Assembly: GCA_041592335.1 (NCBI GenBank)
Contig: JBFHQE010000003.1
Location: 62,001-126,000, forward strand
Source: JBFHQE01 sp041592335
Lineage (GTDB): Bacteria > Pseudomonadota > Gammaproteobacteria > Thiohalobacterales > Thiohalobacteraceae
Direction of reading: 5' to 3'
Length of the DNA stretch: 64,000 nucleotides
How positions within the stretch are numbered: the stretch's first letter is position 1; each line of letters begins with the position of its first letter. The position numbers and the translations under genes were made by a program. Shown here one piece after another: positions 51,938 through 58,566 of the stretch. The notes under the pieces were generated by a model. It was not told where the DNA came from, made no database searches, and was given only the letters and a program-made list of their open reading frames with translations.

Positions 51938-53158
51938 ATGGCAGAGAAAGCAGTCAAGATGGACATGTTCGCCTGGGAAGGTACGGACAAAAAAGGGAAT
52001 CGCGTCAAAGGTGAATCCCGCAGCAACAGCCCGACCATGATCAAGGCTGATCTTCGACGCCAGGGGATAACTCCCATCAAGGTGAAAAAGAAATCCTCTT
52101 TAGCCGGAGGCGCCAAGAAAAAGAAAATTATTCCCAAAGACATCGCCATCTTTACCCGGCAACTCGCCACCATGATGGCATCCGGCGTACCCATGGTCCA
52201 GTCATTCGAGATTATCGCCAAGGGCCATGAAAATCCGGCCATGCAGGAACTGGTAACCACTATCAAAAATGATGTTGAAAGTGGCAACAATCTCCGTGAT
52301 GCACTAGCGAAACATCCTTTGTATTTCGATGAACTCGTATGCAACCTGGTTGCTGCCGGTGAGGCAGCGGGTATTCTCGACAACCTGCTGGACAAGATAG
52401 CTACCTACAAGGAAAAGACAGAAGCCTTAAAATCAAAGATCAAGAAAGCGTTGTTTTATCCAACAGCTGTCATGATCGTAGCTTTTATCGTAACCGCCAT
52501 CCTCCTGATCTTCGTGGTACCACAATTCCAGCAGGTATTCTCAAGCTTTGGCGCCGACCTGCCTGCCTTCACAAAGATGATTATTGGACTCTCTGAATTC
52601 ATGCAAGAGTGGTGGTGGGCAATTTTTGGCGGTATAGGCATTGGCATCTATGCTTTTATCTCGGCCAAAAAACGCTCTATCAAACTACAGCACGGACTGG
52701 ACAAACTTGCTCTTAAATTACCTATTGTAGGTGGAATTCTAGTCAAGGCTGCAATTGCACGATTTGCCCGCACGCTTTCTACGATGTTTGCTGCTGGCGT
52801 TCCTCTAGTAGATGCACTGGAATCCGTTGCAGGCGCTACCGGTAACATCGTATACCAGGATGCAGTAATGAGGATGCGTGACCAGGTCGCAACCGGTCAA
52901 CAGCTACAACTCACCATGCAACAAACCGGACTATTCCCTAACATGGTAGTGCAAATGATTGCTATCGGCGAAGAAGCCGGTTCACTGGATTCCATGTGCG
53001 GCAAAGTAGCCGATTTTTATGAACAGGAAGTAGACGATGCAGTTGACGGTCTTTCCAGTCTCATGGAACCATTGATCATGGCCGTGTTGGGCGTACTCGT
53101 GGGTGGCCTGGTTATCGCCATGTACCTGCCAATCTTCAAAATGGGTTCCGTGGTATAA
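51938..53158 (+). CDS. pilC: Type IV pilus inner-membrane platform protein PilC
   Basis: A protein of 406 residues of the GspF/PilC family: N-terminal FAWEGTDKKGNRVKGE, then two copies of the F domain (IAIFTRQLATMMASGVPMVQSFEII and IARFARTLSTMFAAGVPLVDALESV), each followed by membrane helices near residues 175-200, 225-245 and 380-400. PilC couples PilB to pilin insertion. Between pilB (28 bases) and pilD (9 bases), the standard pilBCD order. Confidence 0.96.
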   Translation: MAEKAVKMDMFAWEGTDKKGNRVKGESRSNSPTMIKADLRRQGITPIKVKKKSSLAGGAKKKKIIPKDIAIFTRQLATMMASGVPMVQSFEIIAKGHENPAMQELVTTIKNDVESGNNLRDALAKHPLYFDELVCNLVAAGEAAGILDNLLDKIATYKEKTEALKSKIKKALFYPTAVMIVAFIVTAILLIFVVPQFQQVFSSFGADLPAFTKMIIGLSEFMQEWWWAIFGGIGIGIYAFISAKKRSIKLQHGLDKLALKLPIVGGILVKAAIARFARTLSTMFAAGVPLVDALESVAGATGNIVYQDAVMRMRDQVATGQQLQLTMQQTGLFPNMVVQMIAIGEEAGSLDSMCGKVADFYEQEVDDAVDGLSSLMEPLIMAVLGVLVGGLVIAMYLPIFKMGSVV

Positions 53159-53167
53159 GAACCCGGC

Positions 53168-54040
53168 ATGGATTTTTTCATACTGCTTCAATACGACGCA
53201 GCCGTGCTTATTAGCACGGCTATTGTTTTTGGCCTGCTGATCGGCAGCTTTCTCAACGTCGTCGTTTATCGTTTGCCCAGGATGCTGGAACGCGACTGGA
53301 AAAACCAGTGCCAGGAATTGCTCGAGACCGAGTCAAAAGATACTGAGCAAGCGATTGGTCTGGTCACACCTCGCTCGCGCTGCCCATCCTGCGGCCACCA
53401 GATAACCGCCCTGGAAAACATCCCGCTTATCAGCTATCTCGTATTGCGCGGTAAATGCTCGTCCTGTGGCACCCATATTTCACTGCGCTATCCGATTGTC
53501 GAACTGATCACTGGACTGCTGTCAGGTTTTCTTGCCTGGCACTTCGGCTGGAGCTGGGAGCTGGCGGGCGCACTACTCTTCACCTGGACGCTCATCCCGT
53601 TAAGCCTGATCGATTTCGATACCCAGCTATTACCTGACAACATGACGCTGCCCTTACTCTGGGCGGGTCTGCTGTTTAACCTGAATGGTGGCTTTACCAC
53701 CTTGAGCGAAGCCGTCATCGGTGCCGCCGCGGGTTACCTGGTATTGTGGAGCATCTATCATCTGTTCCGCATCCTGACCGGCAAGGAAGGCATGGGCTAT
53801 GGCGACTTCAAGCTACTTGCCGCTTGCGGCGCATGGATGGGCTGGAAACTGCTGCCAGTGATTGTACTGCTCTCATCCGTTGTCGGTGCGGTAGTCGGTA
53901 TAGCCCTGATCGTCACCCTGGGTCGCGACAAAAATATTCCCATTCCTTTTGGCCCTTACATTGCCGCAGCCGGATGGCTGGCACTGATCTGGGGACATGA
54001 TCTGGTTACGGGTTATCTCAGGTTTGCGGGATTGAATTAA
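53168..54040 (+). CDS. pilD: Prepilin leader peptidase/N-methyltransferase PilD
   Basis: A protein of 290 residues: eight hydrophobic segments, GLLIGSFLNVVVYRLP, the four-cysteine cytoplasmic loop RCPSCGHQIT...KCSSCGTHISLRYP, and the two aspartate sites of type IV prepilin peptidases (LIDFDTQLLPD and GMGYGDFKLLAA). It cleaves and methylates both pilins encoded just upstream, and probably type II secretion pseudopilins. coaE follows after 35 bases, the common pilD-coaE-yacG run. Confidence 0.96.
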   Translation: MDFFILLQYDAAVLISTAIVFGLLIGSFLNVVVYRLPRMLERDWKNQCQELLETESKDTEQAIGLVTPRSRCPSCGHQITALENIPLISYLVLRGKCSSCGTHISLRYPIVELITGLLSGFLAWHFGWSWELAGALLFTWTLIPLSLIDFDTQLLPDNMTLPLLWAGLLFNLNGGFTTLSEAVIGAAAGYLVLWSIYHLFRILTGKEGMGYGDFKLLAACGAWMGWKLLPVIVLLSSVVGAVVGIALIVTLGRDKNIPIPFGPYIAAAGWLALIWGHDLVTGYLRFAGLN

Positions 54041-54075
54041 AAATCGCTTCGCGTTCCTCGTGATACCATCCACCC

Positions 54076-54690
54076 ATGTTAATTATCGGACTCACAGGTG
54101 GCATCGGCTGTGGCAAGAGCGCGGCGGCGGACCGTTTTGCATATCACAGCGTTCCCATTATCGACGCCGATGCAATCGCGCGTGAACTCGTCACTAAAGA
54201 CAGTGACGGACTTAATCAGATCGCCAATCATTTCGGAAACGATTATCTCGCATCGAACGGCGAACTCGACAGAGCAAAACTTCGCCAGCATATTTTTGAA
54301 CATCCCGAAGCCCGCGAGCAGCTCGAAGCTATTCTGCACCCGTTAATACGCAATGAGATGCAAACCCGTGCGGCACAGCTCGATGCACCCTACTGTGTAT
54401 TTGTCATCCCGCTTTTGATTGAAAGCCCGCACGCGGCGCCGGTCGATCGTATCTTGGTTATCGACTGCAGCGAAGATACACAGCGACAGCGTGTGATGAA
54501 CCGCGATGGCAATACAGGAGAACAGGTGGACGCCATCCTGGCCAGCCAGGCAACACGCCGCCAGCGACTGGCGGCGGCAGATGATGTGGCGACTAATGAG
54601 AGTACGCTGGATTCCTTGCACCGGCAGATCGACCAACTGCATGCTGGCTACCTGCAATTGGCGGGCATAAAAAAAGTGCCGACCCGCTAG
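54076..54690 (+). CDS. coaE: Dephospho-CoA kinase
   Basis: A protein of 204 residues: P-loop IGLTGGIGCGKSAAADRF, IDADAIAREL, RPAs-like LEAILHPLIRNEM and VIPLLIES. It phosphorylates dephospho-CoA in the last step of CoA synthesis. The stop codon lies inside the loop of the hairpin 54676-54699, whose T-run is on the opposite strand, so an antisense transcript terminates across the coaE 3' end. zapD and yacG normally follow coaE; here 236 bases intervene. Confidence 0.96.
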   Translation: MLIIGLTGGIGCGKSAAADRFAYHSVPIIDADAIARELVTKDSDGLNQIANHFGNDYLASNGELDRAKLRQHIFEHPEAREQLEAILHPLIRNEMQTRAAQLDAPYCVFVIPLLIESPHAAPVDRILVIDCSEDTQRQRVMNRDGNTGEQVDAILASQATRRQRLAAADDVATNESTLDSLHRQIDQLHAGYLQLAGIKKVPTR

Positions 54691-54774
54691 AGTCGGCACC
54701 CCTGTGAGGCTGCCCGCCAGTGAATCGTCCCTGTCTGGCTTGCAACCGCTGAATCGTCCTTGATTCAACATCGG
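54669..54774 (-). ncRNA. Candidate CsrA/RsmA-sequestering sRNA (RsmY/CsrB-like)
   Basis: The minus strand here ends in a strong intrinsic terminator (GTGCCGAC/GTCGGCAC, 54676-54699, then seven T) with no minus-strand gene before it. Upstream of it UCAAGGACGA (54756-54765) and ACAGGGACGA (54725-54734) both fit the CsrA/RsmA consensus A/U-CANGGANG-U/A at all ten positions. The first sits in the hexaloop AAGGAC closed by an eight-pair stem (54748-54769, one G-U pair included). The second is in a loop closed by GCCAG/CTGGC. A third, weaker CACAGGGGTG lies nearer the terminator. The exact 5' end is estimated from a poor -10-like TAGTCT (54777-54782). Alternative: an unrelated small RNA or antisense RNA to coaE. 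Confidence 0.6.
54676..54699 (-). terminator. Orphan minus-strand intrinsic terminator
   Basis: Stem GTGCCGAC/GTCGGCAC; on the minus strand it is followed by TTTTTTT (54675-54669). On the plus strand no T-run follows, so it does not serve coaE. It is the expected 3' end of the candidate sRNA. Confidence 0.8.
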
Positions 54775-54825
54775 CCAGACTACACCCGCCAATCCAGGAA
54801 AACCTGCGAAAATGTCTTCGCCGCC

Positions 54826-54843
54826 TGTAAGCCTTGGCTGAAA
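54826..54843. promoter_or_regulatory. Possible GacA/UvrY-type activating site upstream of the candidate sRNA
   Basis: TGTAAG-CCTTGG-CTGAAA resembles the palindrome TGTAAG-N6-CTTACA that GacA recognises upstream of rsmX/Y/Z: one half perfect, the other 4 of 6. It is centred about 60 bases upstream of the predicted start of the minus-strand RNA. The match is partial, so this is tentative. Confidence 0.35.
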
Positions 54844-54926
54844 TTTTTGTCAGCGACAATATTTGCTTCCAGCACTGGCCTCATGGACAATACCCGGCAT
54901 GTCACACTCTCAGGCGCTAACATCCT

Positions 54927-55697
54927 GTGTCGCATAAAGTAATTTACGAACAGCCGCTCAACGAACGGGTTCGCGCGTTTTTACGCCTGGAATTTCTGTT
55001 CCAGCAAGTGCGTCATCATCTTGGCGGCACTGCCTCCTGGGACAGTCGTGCCGCACTGAGCTGCTTGCTGGAGATGCTGAATATCTTTGGCCGTAGCGAC
55101 CTCAAGACCGAGGTCATGAAAGAACTGGAACGGCACACTGCCAATCTCGCGCGTCTGGAGCAAAGCCCCGATGTCGACCGGATGCAGCTATCCGGCCTGC
55201 TGGATGAACTGGAAGGTCTTATCGATGAGCTGCACTCCCTGAGCGGTCCGGTTGGCGCCCACCTCAAGGGTAACGAGTTTCTGTCGGCCATCCAGCAACG
55301 CAGCAGCATTCCCGGCGGCACCTGTGATTTCGATCTGCCCGCCTACCATTTCTGGCTGGAATCGCCCGCCGAGGAACGCATGCGCGACCTCGCAGGCTGG
55401 CTGGAAAGTTTCGACGTGATCGGTCGCGCCATACGCCTGATCCTGCGCCTGACCCGCAGCAGCACACTGTTCAAACCCGAAACCGCCGAGGCCGGATTCT
55501 TCCAGAAGAATCTCGATCCCAGCATTCCCTGCCAGATGGTGCGCGTGGCCTTGCCTGCGGGCACACCCTTTTATGCCGAAGTCAGCGGCGGGCGTCATCG
55601 CTTCACGGTGCGCTTCATGGCCCAGCCCGATGCCAATCAACGCGCCTCGCAAACCAGCGAGCGAGTCAGTTTTGAACTCGCCTGCTGTGTCATTTAG
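54927..55697 (+). CDS. zapD: Cell division protein ZapD
   Basis: A protein of 256 residues of the ZapD (YacF) family: YEQPLNERVRAFLRLEFLFQQ at the N-terminus, SWDSRAALSCLLEMLNIFGRSDLKTEVMKELERH, and GGTCDFDLPAYHFWL. ZapD crosslinks FtsZ filaments at the septum. The start is GTG 54927. yacG starts two bases after its stop, as in most gammaproteobacteria. Confidence 0.95.
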   Translation: MSHKVIYEQPLNERVRAFLRLEFLFQQVRHHLGGTASWDSRAALSCLLEMLNIFGRSDLKTEVMKELERHTANLARLEQSPDVDRMQLSGLLDELEGLIDELHSLSGPVGAHLKGNEFLSAIQQRSSIPGGTCDFDLPAYHFWLESPAEERMRDLAGWLESFDVIGRAIRLILRLTRSSTLFKPETAEAGFFQKNLDPSIPCQMVRVALPAGTPFYAEVSGGRHRFTVRFMAQPDANQRASQTSERVSFELACCVI

Positions 55698-55699
55698 GA

Positions 55700-55882
55700 A
55701 TGCCGAAAAAACAGAAAACCGTACCCTGCCCAACCTGCGGTGAGGATGCGCCCTGGAGTCCTGACAACCCCTGGCGGCCTTTTTGCAGTGAGCGCTGCAA
55801 GCTCATCGATCTCGGTGAATGGTTCGGCGAAGAAAAAAGAATACCGGGCGAACCGGCGCATTTACCCGAAGACGAGCACTAG
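55700..55882 (+). CDS. yacG: DNA gyrase inhibitor/zinc-binding protein YacG
   Basis: A protein of 60 residues: CPTCGEDAPW...FCSERCKLIDLGEWF gives the four zinc cysteines (C-x2-C...C-x3-C) and the conserved LGxW. YacG binds GyrB and can inhibit gyrase. The stop overlaps the stop of the convergent lipoprotein gene by four bases. Confidence 0.95.
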   Translation: MPKKQKTVPCPTCGEDAPWSPDNPWRPFCSERCKLIDLGEWFGEEKRIPGEPAHLPEDEH

Positions 55883-56298
55883 TCCCCGATGACGAAATCG
55901 AACCAGGCCTGATATACAACACCCTCGGCCTCAACTTCCAGCTTCGCGCGCCAGTCACTACGCCCCGTCACGCAGATTGGCAACATTGGCTGCCCTGTCC
56001 AATCCCCCTCTGCACCTCGACTGAAGACATACCGGTTCTCGCCCATATCCATCCCGGGCATCACAAAATTCACTTTGACGGCATCCACCGCCAGATTCGT
56101 ATCCAGCGCGATCGAGACAGTGAAAGGTTGCAGTGGCTTAATGTGATCCGGCAAATGCAACGCCACAGCCATCTGTTGCGCCTGCAGGAGACATTGACCG
56201 GTTTGACAGTCAACCTGACCCAGTAACCTTTCAGGCAATTCTTCCTGGGCGCAAGCCGACAACAACATTGCTGACAACAGAAAATATATTCGCTTCAT
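55879..56298 (-). CDS. Small lipoprotein of unknown function
   Basis: A protein of 139 residues with a lipoprotein signal (YFLLSAMLLSAC, lipobox LSAC, Cys16), and an immunoglobulin-like beta-rich body (PFTVSIALDTNLAVDAVKVNFVMPGMDMGENRY). The Met-rich segment MPGMDMG is reminiscent of copper-handling periplasmic proteins (PCu(A)C or CopC-like), but that is only a resemblance. It overlaps mutT-thiE by four bases, so it is probably the last gene of the argJ-mutT run. Confidence 0.75.
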   Translation of the reverse strand: MKRIYFLLSAMLLSACAQEELPERLLGQVDCQTGQCLLQAQQMAVALHLPDHIKPLQPFTVSIALDTNLAVDAVKVNFVMPGMDMGENRYVFSRGAEGDWTGQPMLPICVTGRSDWRAKLEVEAEGVVYQAWFDFVIGD

Positions 56299-57224
56299 TC
56301 CGGCCAGAACCCCGTTATTCCGGCGACACCCTGCCCGCCTCGGGACTGCGCCCGCTCAGTATCGTCTGCCGACATGCCACCCAGCGCGTACACTGGCATC
56401 ACCGCCTGCTCACACAAGGCTGCAAAGCGGTCCCAACCTAAAGGCCTGGCACCGGGGTGCGATGTTGTTTGCCTGACCGGCGATAACACGATGAAATCCA
56501 CTTCCAGCCTGGCGGCCTGCCTGATTTCTTCCTCGGAATGACAGGATGCTGCCACCCATTGCGAAGTGGGTAAGGGTCGCCCATGCAAGCTGTTTAGCTG
56601 ACTCGAAGTCAAATGCACACCGCTGCCGACATCTCTCGCTATTTCAATATCGCCATTAATTAACAGGGTTGCGTCATGCTGATGACAAATAGCCATTGCC
56701 TCCCTGGCGAGCGCCGCCAGCGCATCACTGCTCAGCGACTTTGCCCTCAACTGCACCAGTCCAACGCCATGCGCAACCAGCCGTGCCAGCTGCCCGAGAA
56801 ACTTTCCCGTATCGTCGGGCTCAGGCGAGATTGCATAACTCGACGGTAATTGAATCGCGTGGGTAATGGGCGTATTCGCTGCGGGAAATGGGTACCGATG
56901 CAGTTGCTTGCGCGCCACCCATTGCAGCGGCTGACCTTCGCGCCCATGCGGTTCACCCGACCAGCGGCTCGTGCGCCACACATCCAGCAACACCTGCTTA
57001 TCGCCGTAATCATGCGGAATACGAATCAACGGGCGGGCCGACCCAATATGCACACCCAGTTCTTCTTCGATCTCCCTGAACAGCGCCTGTTGTACATCCT
57101 CATCCGGTTCCACCTTGCCACCGGGGTATTCCCAGAGCCCGCCCTGATGAAGGTGATCATGGCGCTTGCTGATCAGCACTTCGCCCTTGTCGTTTTCAAT
57201 GACGGCGACGGCAACGTGAATCAT
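56295..57224 (-). CDS. Nudix (MutT) hydrolase fused to a thiamine-phosphate-synthase-like domain
   Basis: A protein of 309 residues. The MutT domain is residues 1-130 (GGLWEYPGGKVEPDEDVQQALFREIEEELGV, a complete Nudix box GX5EX7REUXEEXGU). From about 140 a ThiE/TenI-like half follows (VGLVQLRAKSLSSDAL, LLINGDIEIARDVGSGVHLTSSQL, DFIVLSPVRQTTSHPGARPLGWD, YALGGMSADD). This fusion is common in gammaproteobacteria as a MutT-family protein near argJ and secA. It cleans 8-oxo-dGTP; the ThiE half probably has altered activity, as some substrate-site residues differ. Overlaps argJ by ATGA. Confidence 0.92.
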   Translation of the reverse strand: MIHVAVAVIENDKGEVLISKRHDHLHQGGLWEYPGGKVEPDEDVQQALFREIEEELGVHIGSARPLIRIPHDYGDKQVLLDVWRTSRWSGEPHGREGQPLQWVARKQLHRYPFPAANTPITHAIQLPSSYAISPEPDDTGKFLGQLARLVAHGVGLVQLRAKSLSSDALAALAREAMAICHQHDATLLINGDIEIARDVGSGVHLTSSQLNSLHGRPLPTSQWVAASCHSEEEIRQAARLEVDFIVLSPVRQTTSHPGARPLGWDRFAALCEQAVMPVYALGGMSADDTERAQSRGGQGVAGITGFWPE

Positions 57225-58438
57225 CAGGTACGGTATTCGGCATTAATCTTCACATAATCGTAGGAGAAATCCGTGGTCCATACGGATTCAACAGTGTCTC
57301 CCCGTCCGAGCAACACACGAATAGTGATTTCCGACTCACGCATAGCGGCCTGTCCTGCCGCTTCCGTATAAGACGCGGCCCGCCCGCCCTGCTCAACGAT
57401 GCAGGTTTCATTCAGGTAAACCTGAACAGCTTCAAGCTCAAGCTCTTCCAGACCGGCGCGACCAATGGCCGCCAGAATGCGCCCCCAGTTGGGATCGCTG
57501 GCAAACAACGCCGTCTTGATCAAAGGCGAGTGCGCAATGGTATAGCCTACCTGCAAACACTCTTCCTGCGACGCACCCTGCTCAACCCGCACCTCGACAA
57601 ACTTGGTCGCACCCTCGCCGTCGCGCACAATTGCCTGAGCGAGCGCCTGGCAAACCTCGTTCAACGCCGCCTGCAACTGATTGGCCTGCGCGGTCCCTTC
57701 GCTCACCATGGCACCGGACTTACCCGTCGCCAGCAACATGCAGGCATCGTTAGTCGAAGTATCGCCGTCGATAGTGATACGGTTAAAGGATTTATCCACC
57801 GCCCGCCGCAACATGGCTTCCAGTAAAGCGGCATCCACCTGCGCATCCGTGGCAATAAAGGCCAGCATGGTTGCCATGTCGGGACGGATCATGCCAGCCC
57901 CCTTGGCAATCCCGGTAATCGTGACCGTCTTGCCATCAAGGGTGATTTGCCGGCTGCAACCTTTCGGCAAAGTGTCGGTTGTCATAATGCCTTTGGCGGC
58001 ATCCACCCAGGTATTGTCGGCCAGCTTATCGAAGGCGGGTTGCAACCCGGCCTGCAGTTTCTGCAACGGGAGCGGTTCACCAATCACACCCGTGGAAAAG
58101 GGCAAAACCTCTTCCACCTTGCAACCGGCAACCTTTGCCATTGCCACGCAGGTTTCATGCGCATCCTGCATACCCTTGCTGCCGGTACCCGCATTGGCAT
58201 TACCGGTATTGATCACCAGGTAACGGGGCGGTCGTTGTTTGAGATGGTCTTTGGCAACGGTAACGGGGGCCGCGCAAAAGGCGTTACGCGTGAATACGCC
58301 CGCGCCTGTAGACCCTGACGATAACTCGACAACCACCAGATCACGGCGATCGGGGTACTTGATACCGGCCTCGGCAATCCCCAGGCGGATGCCGGCGACG
58401 GGTAAGAGCTCAGTTAAGGGTGCGAGATTGACGGCCAT
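57224..58438 (-). CDS. argJ: Bifunctional glutamate N-acetyltransferase/amino-acid acetyltransferase ArgJ
   Basis: About 404 residues with VELSSGSTGAGVFTRNAFCAAPV at the N-terminus and KGAGMIRPDMATMLAFIATDA, where the Thr of ATML is the autocleavage nucleophile separating alpha and beta chains. FNRITIDGDTSTNDACMLLATG follows. It recycles acetyl from N-acetylornithine to glutamate in arginine synthesis. I chose ATG 58438 (MAVNLAPL); the extra 10 residues from 58468 are not family-like. Between secA and mutT. Confidence 0.95.
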   Translation of the reverse strand: MAVNLAPLTELLPVAGIRLGIAEAGIKYPDRRDLVVVELSSGSTGAGVFTRNAFCAAPVTVAKDHLKQRPPRYLVINTGNANAGTGSKGMQDAHETCVAMAKVAGCKVEEVLPFSTGVIGEPLPLQKLQAGLQPAFDKLADNTWVDAAKGIMTTDTLPKGCSRQITLDGKTVTITGIAKGAGMIRPDMATMLAFIATDAQVDAALLEAMLRRAVDKSFNRITIDGDTSTNDACMLLATGKSGAMVSEGTAQANQLQAALNEVCQALAQAIVRDGEGATKFVEVRVEQGASQEECLQVGYTIAHSPLIKTALFASDPNWGRILAAIGRAGLEELELEAVQVYLNETCIVEQGGRAASYTEAAGQAAMRESEITIRVLLGRGDTVESVWTTDFSYDYVKINAEYRT

Positions 58439-58481
58439 AACACTATCCAATGCTTTCCAGATATCCAAACAGGGTGCAAAA

Positions 58482-58553
58482 AAGAAAGGCCGATATCTTT
58501 TTCGAGTGACTCAGCATTTAACCGGAGCGAGAAAAAGTGTATCGGCCTTTCTT
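58482..58553 (-). terminator. Long hairpin terminator after secA
   Basis: Arms AAGAAAGGCCGATA and TATCGGCCTTTCTT form a 14-base perfect outer stem, with a second imperfect inner pairing (CTTTTTCG.../CGAGAAAAAG). On the minus strand it is followed by TTTCTTTTTT, giving a terminator about 14 bases beyond the secA stop. The long loop is unusual for a simple terminator. Confidence 0.8.
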
Positions 58554-58566
58554 ATCCAGCCAAAAG

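Noticed and set aside
54343..54792. Minus-strand frame of 149 codons overlapping coaE and the following spacer
   Set aside because: It runs through the orphan terminator and the CsrA-type hairpins, has no ribosome site and no recognisable motif; the sRNA reading explains the structure better.
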